The notes beneath the pieces were generated by a model that did not search any database, was not told where the DNA came from, and worked only from the letters and a program-made list of their open reading frames with translations. Below, in pieces: positions 10,042 through 21,015 of a stretch of DNA of 26,524 nt (position 1 is the stretch's first letter; every line of letters begins with the position of its first letter). Both the position numbers and the translations under genes were made by a program. The stretch comes from Phellopilus nigrolimitatus (lineage: Eukaryota; Basidiomycota; Agaricomycetes; Hymenochaetales; Hymenochaetaceae), in assembly GCA_021029095.1 (NCBI GenBank), contig JAJOHG010000356.1, positions 1 to 26,524 of the forward strand, written 5' to 3'.

Positions 10042-13000
10042 TCAGTGTACATGTTCCGCCCGCCTCTTTGAGTTAGCGAACGCCTCGCGACACTGGTAAT
10101 GCGTAACTTCGCCCCTCGGCGCATGTACAGCGATGACGCTGTTCCCGAGCCTCTTGTGGCACTGAGGGCATCTGGAAAAAAGGGTGCACAAATGAGTTTC
10201 AATTAAGCCCATGAAAAGAACGGGAAAGTGTGACGTACATCCTTCCGTCAGTCACCCTGACCCTCCGACTCTGCAGACCAACCAGTTTCATCCCCACCTG
10301 TTCACCACGGCCCTTCCTCATCTCCCTCACGACACGCGTGGCGAAGATTGGGGCACGTGCTGCATCACATAGAAATGCTTTAACGTCCTGCGCAGGGACC
10401 AGTGGCGGCAGGAGCCGCAGCGTCTCAAGCGTGTCGAGGCGCGGACTCTGACGGCTTATGAGGTCCAGTGCCGGTTTCAGGAGGCCGGTCTGCATCTTCT
10501 TCTGCTGCGCGGTTGGAGACGGTTCGAGGTAGATCTTGAGAAGGGAAAGGAAAATGTCTTGCGTGGGAGAATCGGGGATGTAGATGCTCTTGCAATATCT
10601 GAGATTGAATAGTCATGAACATGCATTCCAACATTCAGATGGAGATATTTGGGGGGTAACTCACTCCTCCGCTTTGACGTAGTCACCGAGGCGATACACA
10701 TACGTCTCAAGGGCACTCTCATGCCTACCTAGACGACCCAGGAGGACTGCTTTCGCCTCGAACATATCTGAAAGTACGAAAGCCCCTATCAAGTCTCGTT
10801 CTCATCGATGAACAAATATATGAATTACCATCTGAAGGGAGTAGCCCAAACAGTCGGTCGACTCTATATATATCCGAAGTTTGTATGAAGTGGAGAAATT
10901 TCGAATACGCCTTGTCATAAGCATCTGAAAACAAATTATCTGAGACACATAGAGAGTTGCGAATCTCTTAAATTTACCTTCGTCCCTTTTCTCCCGTCCG
11001 TCCACGGCCATCTCCAAATAGAGCTCCGCTAGGCGGTCGTGAAACAAGGTTGACGTTTCCTCTCGTTCTTCGATGAGATATTCGAGATATTTTGCACACA
11101 AAGCTGGATCAAGGTCTTCCTCAAGAAAGTCAGCGACCTTGGACCGAGGTAGTTCCACTAGCTCTGCGGTGAAGATCTTTTAATGATATGAAGTCAGTAA
11201 ATCATACCGCGAGCCTAAACTATTTGGCTGAGAGCTCACATCGAATGCAGCGTCGGGGTTGATCTCGAATACCCAACGCGTTGCTTCAAATATTTGATCC
11301 AAATATTCAGGACCTAGCTTCTGCACGTAGGAGACTGTTGGCCGGATTCTGTCTTCTATATCAGACTCTTTCTCGCTCAGTCTACCCAAATGATGCATTA
11401 GACGATGATTACGATTTTGGACAAATCACTCGCCTTTTAAGCAAGCCCAGCGCCTTTCCATGCATCTTCCTCCCTTTGTATAGAGATACCAGCTCTGAGA
11501 ATTTCTGAAAAAAAATAGTCGATCACGTCAGTTAAGTTAGACAGAATTCAGCTATATACAGAAGCACAAACCTCACGTTCCATCAGCACTTCTTCTACTT
11601 CTGCCACCTCGCACCAATTATCCAAGCTGCACAGCGGCCCAAGAAGTCCTGGTCGTACGATCAAGTAGGCTTTGAACAAAGCGGTATCGACGATCTGAGC
11701 AAATCGAGTCAGTTGCTCAGGGGTGAGCGATGCCAGCGGAGCGTTTGGTAGTGCGAGCAGCTCATCGACAGATGTTTCGGAGAGAAATGGGAATTGGTGG
11801 GATTGTGCGTTAGTGATATGTAGGGTAGCGAGTGCACCATTTATACGCGGACGCCTGTCTGTCAAATAACGCAGTAGCGTCTCTACAGAACGCGGAAACG
11901 TGTCTTGAAAATCGCGATCGCGTTGGTAAATAGAACTAAAAGCAAACTTTTGGGAGAGCTCACCGACAGCTTTCCCCTTGTCCTTCGTCCGGCCACGTAT
12001 TGAGATGCGGTCATCTTCTCTATCTGAGCTTGCCCCCACACCTGCCAGTGTCGACTCCAGTGTGCCCCTCCGCCTAGACCTCATAGAGCTTGCAGGCGAC
12101 GGAGTACGTGTTAACGATGATGACCGGTCATCCGCTCTCTTCTTCGGGTCGTCTGGCTTTCCTGTAGATTTGGGCTCTGGGCCGCCAAAGAGCGGAATGC
12201 ACCGTTCCGGAGGAATATGCAGCCGGCCCGACACGCCTTCGGGGTAGAGAGCTACGACTTTCGCGGGGTTGATGTCCAGCTCAATGAAGGCGTTCATCGC
12301 GCCGTCAAAATCACCTTTCTTGAACTGTGCGACGGCATTCAGTGCGCGTATCTTCGCAAATCTTGCACCCTGTTGTGATTCACGATAAATTACAGTGTTC
12401 GGCGTGCAAGGGACACTCAAACGACTGGCCTTGTCTGGTAAAGTAGCCCCATCTATACTTTCAAGCAAAGCGAGCGCCTCGGAGTAGCGCTCTCCTTCCA
12501 CGAGCTCGTCGATTTGCTCACCCCACGTTCTCATGCGAAACAACCAGACTGCGCTTCCCTCTACTGCTGCGGCATTTCGATCGACAGGCGTAGATACAGC
12601 GAACACCGGCCCTTTCGCAGCACTAGACGGCGTAAGCAGTCGAAGGGTCGGCGAAAATGATGAGGCTGTCGGGAGGACCAAGTGCTGAACAGGTTGAAGT
12701 GTAATCGAGGACTGGATTTGTAGTACGGGAGCTTGTACGAAGCCGTTCGGACCGGTGGGAGCCGATACGGGTGGATCGAGAGTCGAGGCAGGAATTGTTC
12801 CCGCAGATTGGATAGAAAGAACGTAGGGCTTTACATAGGCTGTTTTGAAGATTATAAAACTTTCTGCACAACATCAGCCTTCGCTGCTTACCAATCTCTT
12901 CTGGCGGCGCGTTCCAAACCAAACTATTCTGCTTCGCCTTCCCATCTGCACCGTAAAATATACCAGCATCTACAACGAGAATAAGCTCATGTAATGGAGT

Positions 13001-13953
13001 AGACGTAGAGCATTTGACCGACTATCTTTCGGGATTAGCACATCTTCGCCGATGACGACGGCCTGCGGTTTCGCCTTTGCAGCAAGCCCCAGAGTCATAT
13101 ACCCTCCTAAACCCGACAACGCACTCCTACCGTACCCTCCAGCACTTGTAGATGATGGCACATTCACAGGCATAGTTAATTCCGCGGTAGACATAGTTTC
13201 TAGGTAGAATAGCGTATGCTCCGTCGCGGTGTACGCCAAACAAAGGACCGTCGGCTTGAGAAATGTTATGACGCGTGCTGAGTGAGAGAGTGAAGCTTCC
13301 TGCGGTAGGTTTGAGATATTTCCATAGTATTGCATCACGGTCGTACTCACCTTGACTTCTTGCGCCTCCCCATCTCGCCACGAATATACGACAAGCTTCC
13401 TCTGCGAACCAACGACAAGATAGGTCACAAGCGTAGGCGCACCTGTCGACTGTGCTGCAGCGACGTCATCGAACGAATGTACGTTGCCGTCGGGAGAGAC
13501 GTTCTCGATCGTAGTATTGACTGCGAATGAGAATGCCTTTCGCGTCTGCAGAAGCGGAGTCGGAGGGACAAGATCCGGGAGGGGGTATAGCGTTACACAT
13601 GTGTCTGTTTAGGTATGAGCAGCGAGCTCAGGTGTAGAATTCGATGGCAAGAACTCTCACCGCTAAGCGCCACGACCGAGTTTATGTCTTTTATGTATCC
13701 CACTTGCTCGATCGGCTTCTTGCTTAGGCTTTTCGTTGTTACGAGCTCTGACGTGTATCCATCTTCATCTTGATCAATGTTGTAGACGTGCAAGTTTCCA
13801 GAACCTGATCCAATGTATATCCTGTCGCCTGACACACGTTGAGCCCGTAGTCTGAGCATTCAGCACGGAATCAGACGCACCCTGGACGGTCAGTGATTCG
13901 ACTTTCTCCTTGAAGCCATTGATGATGGGTAAAGGCTCGCAAAAAGGTGCCAT
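10042..13953 (-). CDS. VPS39: VPS39/Vam6 HOPS tethering subunit
   Basis: Thirteen exons: 13953..13881, 13828..13661, 13604..13351, 13299..13023, 12969..12892, 12839..11572, 11504..11434, 11381..11240, 11176..10978, 10924..10829, 10767..10665, 10598..10239 and 10171..10042. All phases agree, giving 1072 residues (1052 if 12370..12429 is spliced out). The N-terminal CNH domain shows GFKEKVESLTVQG, DRIYIGSGSGNLHVYNI and LVVGSQRKLVVYSW. The middle has the Vps39 signature ALNAVAQFKKGDFDGAMNAF, then FIELDINPAKVVALYPEGVS. A Ser/Arg linker follows, then helical repeats (LYKGRKMHGKALGLLKRL, KAVLLGRLGRHESALETYVY). The C-terminus has a zinc-knuckle-like CPQCHKRLGNS...HYQC. VPS39 binds Rab7/Ypt7 and helps tether late endosomes and vacuoles. 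The intron at 11382..11433 is GC-AG. It is convergent with the neighbour ending at 9858. Confidence 0.93.
11382..11433 (-). other. GC-AG intron in VPS39
   Basis: The donor reads AAAAG|gcgagt and the acceptor gggtag|ACTGAG, 52 nt. Only this pair keeps frame and gives the continuous peptide ALGLLKRLSEKESD. The nearest GT (two bases into gcgagtg) gives the wrong phase. The donor matches the usual strong consensus of GC introns (AG|GCRAGT). Confidence 0.85.
12370..12429 (-). other. possible extra intron in VPS39 (60 nt, stop-free)
   Basis: The 60 bases are open in frame and would add ASRLSVPC...ESQQ between LPDK and GARFAKIRALN. From memory, family members run almost directly from LPDK into a basic stretch and ALNAVAQF. 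The segment ends in caacag, a normal acceptor. The matching donor would be GC type (AAG|gccagt), or a GT at AGT|gtccct removing only 45 nt. Left as exon in the main model. Confidence 0.45.
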
Positions 13954-15254
13954 CGCGGTAGCTTGTGCACTTTTATAGCATTTGAGACCATAAATTGCAA
14001 GGAAGTTGTATATGACCTCGGGAGGGCTGAAGTAAAGGGCGCGTGTCTGACACGATCGCGTCGCGCGTGACGCCACCACTCACTGGCCGCGATCCTCGAT
14101 CAAACATGCGTTGAGCTCATTCTATTGGCTGCAATTATTTGCCAGAGCAATAATTCGCAATAAACAGATAGGACTTGGAGAACCCGAGGCTTTGCTGCGA
14201 TATTCAAGAACAAGGCTATCCGACTTGATAATGATAATGTTGGTCCAGAGCATCGACGGGATGTTGCAGTAACTCCGAATTGTTTTGGACTGACTTCGAC
14301 TGGCAAGCAGGACGTTCCAAATATATTTTCTCTCGTTCTCGCTGCACACCTTATTGATACATTCGGACTGGCCGACCTTCCGCAACATTATCTTTGCTCC
14401 CTTCCTCTCCGAAAAGATGTAAATATCAGCTTAGGCTAAATGACGAGGGCTCGGACACTGGCAGCATGGTCAGCTTTCTACGGCAACGACTCCTTCGCGT
14501 CAGCGCACCTTCTTTTCCCGCGAATTCTCGGGCTTTCACACACGATCCAGGCGACCACTGGTAGGGTAACTCCAGAGCACGGCTCGTATGCAATACAGGA
14601 GGCTTTTGAGAACTAAAATTGTTATGGTTTTCTTTAGACGTATATTTATTTCTCACTGAACTCCTCTTTTAGGTCGGTTCAGACCCCGGAGCTCAAAATA
14701 AACGATGAATTGCGTCTAAGTATGACGCGTCAGGCGGTATGGGATGCATGGTCTCATAGATCAGCGGGATCAACGTCAAGCGCTATTGCATTTTTTCTTC
14801 CCTTCTAATTCGTTCAAATCCGCCTCATGAGAACCCAAGTCAATTGTCGAGAATATGCGAACACAATTGACTCCTTCTCGCGCTTCTGCACACGGCCCGG
14901 AATTTATATGAAGATTTCAGTCAAGGGCCCGGCCCTCCCAACAGACAGCAACTTCATTCACATCATTTTTTGGAGTGCGTGCCACTGAAAACCCCGATTT
15001 ATGAACTTTTTGACGTTGATTGCGTATATTTAGTTCGATTCTCAGGTTGACAAGTGGATCGTGCTAAGAACTGTTCACTTGTAAATCACTCGCACGATAA
15101 ACCCGGGCACTTCTTTTACGGGCAGGCTTATCTGCAGACAGTGATGCTCAGAAGTGCGGTGGCTTGCTAAGTTGGGCGTTCCGATAGCTTCACTCTTGGT
15201 CAGAGTGCTCTGCTGTGTGATTTGGTCCTTTGGATGTATTGTTATACTGGCTAT
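13954..15254. other. gene-free stretch upstream of VPS39
   Basis: The 1.3 kb between the VPS39 start and the foldback holds the VPS39 promoter and no exon I can support. Short open frames on both strands (for example 14122..14388 minus and 14426..14656 minus) lack recognisable protein features or linking splice sites. No tRNA or repeat array was seen. Confidence 0.45.
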
Positions 15255-15666
15255 ACTATTAACCCATCTCAATTCTGTGGAACTCGACTTGTTGGTAAAT
15301 TGGCAGAGCTCGGCGGAACGCCCGACCGTTAAGCTGGTCCAAGTCAGATCTTTTCAGCAATTTGGCGATTTGACGAGTTTTCCTCTCAGATGCCTGGCAA
15401 ATTTTACCAACAGGACTAACACCTCCAGAGGTGTTAGTCCTGTTGGTAAGTTGTCCGACTTTGAAATTGATCTTCGCAATCAACTGCATCCTGTTACCCA
15501 TGGATCGTGTCTGTCAGAATACATAATTGAAACTCCGACCGAGTTTGTACGTAGTGCTACTAACAAGCATCTCAATTCTAATCTTGTTGTTACTGTTGCT
15601 AGCGAGTTCTGTGATGGCTGCCGAGCTCGCCGAACAATTTCCACAGAATTGAGACGGGCTAATAAT
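15255..15666. repeat. foldback/MITE-like element with imperfect terminal inverted repeats
   Basis: Positions 15255..15282 and the reverse complement of 15639..15666 match at 25 of 28 bases, and the inner 16 bases are identical (tctcaattctgtggaa). All three mismatches are transitions. Inward, both arms share a gagctcggc core with small indels (15304.. and 15621..). A partial direct copy of the left arm (catctcaattct, then ttgttg) occurs at 15568..15579. The centre is a perfect palindrome (15404..15449). No clear target-site duplication was found. There is no convincing coding sequence inside, so a non-autonomous foldback or MITE is the simplest reading. The right end is 78 bp before the esterase ATG. 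Confidence 0.65.
15404..15449. repeat. perfect 22-bp inverted repeat with 2-nt loop
   Basis: Left arm 15404..15425 (begins ttaccaacaggactaac) and right arm 15428..15449 are exact reverse complements separated by ca. It is a long cruciform- or hairpin-capable palindrome at the centre of the larger foldback element. It lacks a T-run, and the genome is eukaryotic, so it is not a bacterial-type terminator. Confidence 0.95.
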
Positions 15667-15691
15667 GGTTAAGAAGGCAGAGACTAGAGGC

Positions 15692-15698
15692 TTTATAT
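15692..15698 (+). promoter_or_regulatory. TATA-like box of the esterase gene
   Basis: TTTATAT lies about 47 bases before the esterase ATG and just downstream of the foldback right end. Such spacing would imply a very short leader. It is weak evidence, by sequence only. Confidence 0.25.
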
Positions 15699-15744
15699 CT
15701 CCGGAGGACCATTTTCCATACGCCCGTTCCGTGACTTTTCCATT

Positions 15745-18168
15745 ATGCTCCTCCTCAGTACTTGTACTGCTTTCGCCTCGGTGTTCGTGGCTCTTTCTGT
15801 CGTTTGTGCTCAATCCGACCCTCTGGTAGCCAAGTTGAAGACCGGCGCATTTCAAGGTGTCCTTACTTCCAATGGAACGGAGCGATGGCTCGGGATACCC
15901 TTCGCTCAGCCTCCGATTGGAATTTTGAGATTCAAGGCCCCCGTCCCGATTGGGACTGCCTCTTCCGGGATCAAAAATGCGTCAACATTTGGGAATGCAT
16001 GTCCCCAGCTTCCCGGAGGCCTTGGAGCTCCGTTGGGAGAAGACTGCTTGGTTCTAAATGTATACTTACAATCACTGCAACGACATATAATTTAGCTGAT
16101 TTGTACTCATCGTTCATCCCCCACTCAGGTATGGCGTCCCAATGGCACAAGTTCCGATGAAAAGCTTCCAGTGTTATTGTGGATCTATGTAAGTTAGGTT
16201 GTGAAACGCATGCAAATACGCTACTGAATTTTTACAAAGGGCGGAGCGTACAACTCTGGGTATGATTCATAAGGGTATTAAAGTAGCGATTATAATCTGA
16301 CAGACTTTGACTCTAGTGCATCGTCATCCCATACGTACGATCCAACCAGTAAATTTCAATTCCCCCCTCCCATCCGAATTTGTTATTCAATAGCAACTCT
16401 TAAAAAGGAATTGTGAATAGGAGTGTCTCGACCGGAAAGCCCATCATCTTCGTCTCCTTGTAAGCATTTTTTTGCTTCCTCATTTTCAGTCTCATTCCAA
16501 ATTAATCATCTTATAATAGTAACTACCGCATCAACACATTCGGGTTTGTGAGTCGTGCTCGCTTTCCCCTTCATGTCAGCTTTTTTTTGAATTGAATTAA
16601 GCTTGCAAGCTCGCATGTAGCACCTGAAGACCTTAACGCAGGCCTCCACGATCAACGAGCGGCTTTCCAATTTGTTCAAGAAAATATAGCGTCTTTCGGA
16701 GGTGATCCAAATAAGGTGCGATTTCTTCTTTGATGTCTATCTCCTATATAATCTGAGTGTAAATGTTTTGCACAGGTCACGATCTGGGGACAGGCATTTA
16801 ACCTTTGGCTTTATTTTGTTCTATCTACGTATTGACGGCCTCTTCAGTCAGCGGGTGCCGGGAGCGTCGAGGCGCAAGTACTCTTTCCTTCAGCACAGCC
16901 GCTATTCCGAGCAGCCATAGCCGATTCACCCACTGGTCCATTGTGAGAATCATTGCTCGTTTCCATCCCAATCTCCCTCAGAACATCTCTGTAGTAAAAG
17001 TGCGCCGTTTCCTTTCCAATATGACGAACCAGGAAAGCCCTTCGCTCGTCTCGTCGAAACGACAGGGTGTCCCCTGAGTTCGGAGTCTATCACATGTTTG
17101 CAAAACGTCCCCTTTGAGGTGAGCATATATATCACCAGTTTACCGTTGTGTTTGTCCTGGATTTAAGCTGCTCCGCCTTTCCAGACGCTTCTTAGCATTA
17201 GCAACAACATGATCAACACGACCTTGAATAATCAGCTGTGGGAGCCGACCGTCGGACCTCCAGGCAGTTTCGTTGAAATGAGAGCGTCTGCGAAAATTGC
17301 CTCCGGCGATTTCTTGCATGTCCCTTTTCTCGCGGGCACAAACGTGAGAAAAACCGACGAGTCTTGTCTTTCGCTTTGACTGATTCAAATTCACTCTCAG
17401 CTCAACGAAGGGACCACTTTCAGCGAATCTCTCCTTAATATAACACACCCAGGAATGACTGAAGATGAAGCGTTCGACAACTTCATCGGCAACCTTATTC
17501 TGGACAATCGCACTTTGACACCGGATGTGCTGAGCAAGTTTAACGCGCTGTATCCCGCGAATGATTCCTCACTGGGGGCTCCATTTAATACGGGAGACTC
17601 TCTCTTCGACAGAGCGTCTGCGTGGTACACGGACAACATGTTCTTGGCGCCACGGAGACTATTTTTCGACAAGGCAGCCTCAGTGCAGCCCCTCTTCGCG
17701 TACCATTTTACAGAGTTCATCCCGGGAAATAATCCTACGCTAGGAGGTAATCAGCGTCCTTTGGCGACCTGGGCACCTGTTGACAAATTTCGACAGTTTT
17801 TCATGCATCTGAATTATCGCTTTTATTCGGACCCGTTCCGACCGCGGTGGAGGAGGACTTTGCAAATACTATGTTGGACTTTTACATCAATTTCGTCGTA
17901 GACCTTGATCCTGGAGGTGAGAACATGTTAGTATCAAATTTCATTTTGCAATTGAATATTCTTTACAGAACCTTGGCCAAAGTTTACTTCGAATGGGAAG
18001 GAAGTCCTGCAGCTCATGCGAGACAACATCACCACCGTTCCCGACGGTAAGTGGTTCCAAAATACCCCATTTATTATTTGCAGCTGACGTTTATTCATAA
18101 CAGACTTTGACCGCGAGAAAACAGTATTTCTGAACTCTGCAAAAGTTCTCGATGAAATGGAGAAATGA
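15745..18168 (+). CDS. secreted type-B carboxylesterase/lipase (Candida rugosa lipase-like)
   Basis: Fifteen exons: 15745..16059, 16129..16188, 16240..16259, 16317..16348, 16408..16459, 16520..16547, 16602..16715, 16776..16793, 16848..16942, 16995..17118, 17185..17343, 17401..17746, 17797..17916, 17969..18046 and 18104..18168. All phases close, giving 541 residues. A signal peptide ([22 protein letters not shown]) is followed by [13 protein letters not shown] and [13 protein letters not shown]. The oxyanion loop is YGGAYNSG. The nucleophile elbow is GQSAG (S214), the acid GTNLNEGT (E342) and the base GVFHASEL (H457). This spacing is nearly that of C. rugosa lipase (209/341/449 by recollection). 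It should hydrolyse ester bonds of lipids or small acyl esters outside the cell; the substrate cannot be read from sequence. Intron 8 is GC-AG and lies directly before S214. Exons 3 and 8 are only 20 and 18 nt. The junctions around exon 4 (residues [11 protein letters not shown]) are the least certain. Confidence 0.9.
16794..16847 (+). other. GC-AG intron before the esterase catalytic serine
   Basis: The donor reads GGACAG|gcattt and the acceptor cttcag|TCAGCG, 54 nt. Removing it gives VTIWGQ-SAGAGS, the expected nucleophile elbow. No GT donor in this interval yields that join. Without splicing, the frame leaves the motif. Confidence 0.88.
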
Positions 18169-18575
18169 ATAATCCTCGGATCAAAAGTCGACTCGGAAAT
18201 TGCTACACAGTTCGAAATAAGGTGGCAAATAGTTTGTCATGGGTAGTCTGCGTTTAGTTTGTGCCGCTTGAGTACTTACTATAGCAAGTCGAGATTTTCT
18301 GCAAAATAGTATTAATTGTGAATTCGATAGCAATTGTGTAGCTGGAGTCATGTTCTTTGGATTTGATACATTGTGATTGTATATTGAGAGGTTCGTTGAT
18401 AATGCGGGAGGAAGCGCGGTCTAATCCGAGTATAGCTGAGCCACAGCTGACACGCTTGCCCTAACAGCTCTTGTTCTCTACACTCACGACTCCCACGCTT
18501 CTCTTGTTGCTTTGTTTCTTCTTACTATTCTCTTAGACGACATATTCTGCGCATCTATCGTTTTCTCTCTCTAAC
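18169..18575. promoter_or_regulatory. SPT2 promoter and esterase 3' region
   Basis: Both flanking genes are on the plus strand. The last 100 bases before the SPT2 ATG are strongly pyrimidine-rich (cttgttctctacactcacg, then ttgtttcttcttactattc), a common feature of fungal core promoters and leaders. Nothing coding was seen. Confidence 0.45.
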
Positions 18576-20112
18576 ATGTCTGCGCGTTTTGCGGACCTGA
18601 TGGCGCTCAGCGCCTCACAGACCCGCGAGTCTGACCTCGCCACGAAACACCTACTTGCGGAAAAGAAACGGAAAGAGGACCAGAGGAGGAAGGAACAGGA
18701 GGAGAAGGACCGGAAGGATCGCGAGCTGCGGGTCAAGCTCGTGCAGAAACGGCTGGAGGAGCAACAACGTGCAGAGGAGCGGAAGCGGAGACTTGAAGAG
18801 GACCGTCACAAAAAGGAACAGGAGTTACAAAGGCGAGAAGAGGAACACAGAAAGAATCTGATCTATGGGAAGGAGCGACGGTCGGGATGGGGCAATTCAA
18901 GAGGTGGCGGGCCGTCACGCAAGGCCCGCGAGGGTTCGGACGATGATGACGATACGAGAGGACCCGTGCTAACTAGGGAGGAGAAGCGGCAACGAAAGCT
19001 CCTAGCTGGCTTCTCTGCGGCCAAGAAGTCGCAAACCTCTAGCCCAAGCCATGCGAGACCAAGCAGACCTCAGCAGGTCGTTGATTCCTCGTATTCGCGC
19101 TCATCGGAGCCACGATCCAACCGTCCGCGCCCCACGGAAACACGTTCTACGTTTCCATCAGGAGCCGCTATAAGTGCTATTCCTGACCCCTCGAAAAGCA
19201 ATCTGTCCATTAGACAGCAGTTCGCAGCTATGCCAAACACGCTCATCAGGCTGAACACTGTCAAGCGCGACACGAGGACGATTGCCGAAATTATGCAGGA
19301 CAGGGAAAGGGCAAAAGAAGCCAAGGTGCTTGCGGGCGATGAAGCTCGTGAATTCAATAATTGGTTCGGTGATACGAAGAAACGTTCAGATGCTCGTCCA
19401 ATCAAAAAGACGGCAAGTGAAGGTTCACCTTTATCCCCATCACCGTCAGTTTCAATGCCGAATCCGGCCCCAGCGCGGCCGAAGGAGCCTGCGCCCGTAA
19501 CCAAGCCGTCCGCTCGACCTGCGCCCAGCAACTCGCAATTTCCGGAGAAAAAGGAACCACGTACTAAGGTCACCGTCGTCAAACCCGAACCCAAGGGCTC
19601 TTTGGTGCCGACCAAAGTCAACAAGGTTTCTGGCTCCACGTCCGCAAAGGCAAACGGGTCGATCTCGAAAGCCTCCGCTTTACCAACCCCTCGGACGCCT
19701 ACGAGCGCTGCGATCCCGTTGAACTCTTCGAAGAAACGCACGCGGTCTTACTCGCTTTCCGAATCCGAAGATGACTCTCCACCGTCCAAGCGACGTCCTG
19801 CTGCATCGTCGGGACGCAGCGACATTAGCTCTGAGATTTGGAAGCTTTTCGGGAAGGACAGAGATCGATACGTGCGTAACGATGTCTTCAGTGACGAAGA
19901 CGATGATATGGAGGTGGATGCGGATGCTCTGAGGAGGGAGGAAATGAGGAGGTTTGTCTTTCTCAATGAAATCACATTGTTAGTGCATGCTTACACAGCT
20001 CTTTCTAAGTGCGAGACTCGCAAAGAAAGAGGATGAGGCGGCTCTCGAGGACGAGAAACGCCACGAAGAAGAGAAACGCAAGAGGAAGAAGGAGAAGGAC
20101 AGGAGGGGTTAA
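18576..20112 (+). CDS. SPT2: SPT2 chromatin protein
   Basis: Two exons, 18576..19951 and 20010..20112, with a 58-nt GT-AG intron, giving 492 residues. The N-terminal 100 residues after MSARFADLMALSASQT form a highly charged Lys/Arg/Glu helix or coiled coil (RRKEQEEKDRKDRELRVKL). The middle is Ser/Pro-rich and basic. The C-terminus carries the SPT2 domain pattern: SSEIWKLFGKDRDRYVRND, an acidic FSDEDDDMEVD, then EEMRSARLAKKEDEAALEDE and a basic tail KRKRKKEKDRRG. SPT2 binds histone H3-H4 and DNA and limits spurious transcription and histone loss during elongation. The intron falls inside the C-terminal helix, and the joined peptide keeps the family pattern; an earlier acceptor (tacacag) runs into a stop. 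Confidence 0.92.
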
Positions 20113-21015
20113 CTCGATTCGCATTGCTCTCTATCTTCCAGTTCATTCTATTACCAGTACTCCGCTGGGATCTGGACACATGCGGCTACTTGGACATTTC
20201 TATTCACATTCGCCATCGCACACGTCTTGCCAGAATACACTGTTAACAACAACATTCATAGACTCGCTTTCCTGTTCGCCCTGCTTCTTCATGTACACTG
20301 CAACTGTCTGGGAAATTATCACATGTAGGCATCCAAACATAGTTCATTGTAATATACAACATCGTCTACTGCGCTACATGGGTTCTGCCCAATGTTACTG
20401 TAATTATAGTTTTGTATGTAATTCAGTGTTTCCAACATTGATAATCGCTTACATGTACAACAAATGACTGCAGACTAGGAAAATGTGTTGACAACTTCTG
20501 ATATTATATTGAGATGTCCTCGCGGCCAACGACACATCCTACGGCTTTATGGCGTCTGTCTGAAAAGTCGGTCGAAGCGTACGCGTAAGAAAAGACGAGG
20601 CCTTACTAATTGGCTTCGAATTCTTGAGCTCATGAACGAAATATAATACAGGTATATCACCCGTCAGTTTGGAGGCGTTTGCATAGCAGAGCTGGAGATA
20701 AATAATCTATGTAGCTATGGTCCTTGGAGACATTGAAAAGGAGTAGAAGAAATGCATAGCTTTGTGCAAAGATGTAGACACCAGAAATAAAAGTTGAAGC
20801 CGGAAGGACATCCATATGCCGGAGGGCTGATACACAGGAGAGAGCACGATAAAGTTCCCAAAAGGAGGACGGAAAGGAAAACTAAACGATGATCGAAAAC
20901 AAAAATGGAGTAGTGATACAGAAACGAGAGATATTCATAAAAACAAGGACGTAACGAGGGAGTAAGAAAGCATCATTAGCGACAAATCGTAAACAATCGT
21001 AATGAAAGAGTGTGG
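20113..21015. other. convergent spacer between SPT2 and the transcription factor
   Basis: Two genes end here facing each other, so this should be mostly 3' untranslated sequence. The right half is A/G-rich on the plus strand. No exon, repeat, tRNA or snRNA-like structure was recognised. Confidence 0.45.

Noticed and set aside
14813..14835. B-box-like string (gttcaaatcc) suggesting a tRNA
   Set aside because: No A box lies upstream and no cloverleaf can be drawn from the flanking bases.
15154..15672. 172-codon open frame over the foldback
   Set aside because: It reads straight across both arms of the inverted repeat, so similar peptides appear on both strands (TNRTNTS, GVSPVGK). This is repeat-driven rather than coding.
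19070..19741. Open frame of 223 codons on the minus strand
   Set aside because: It is antisense to the Ser/Pro-rich middle of SPT2. It has no splice logic or recognisable motifs of its own.
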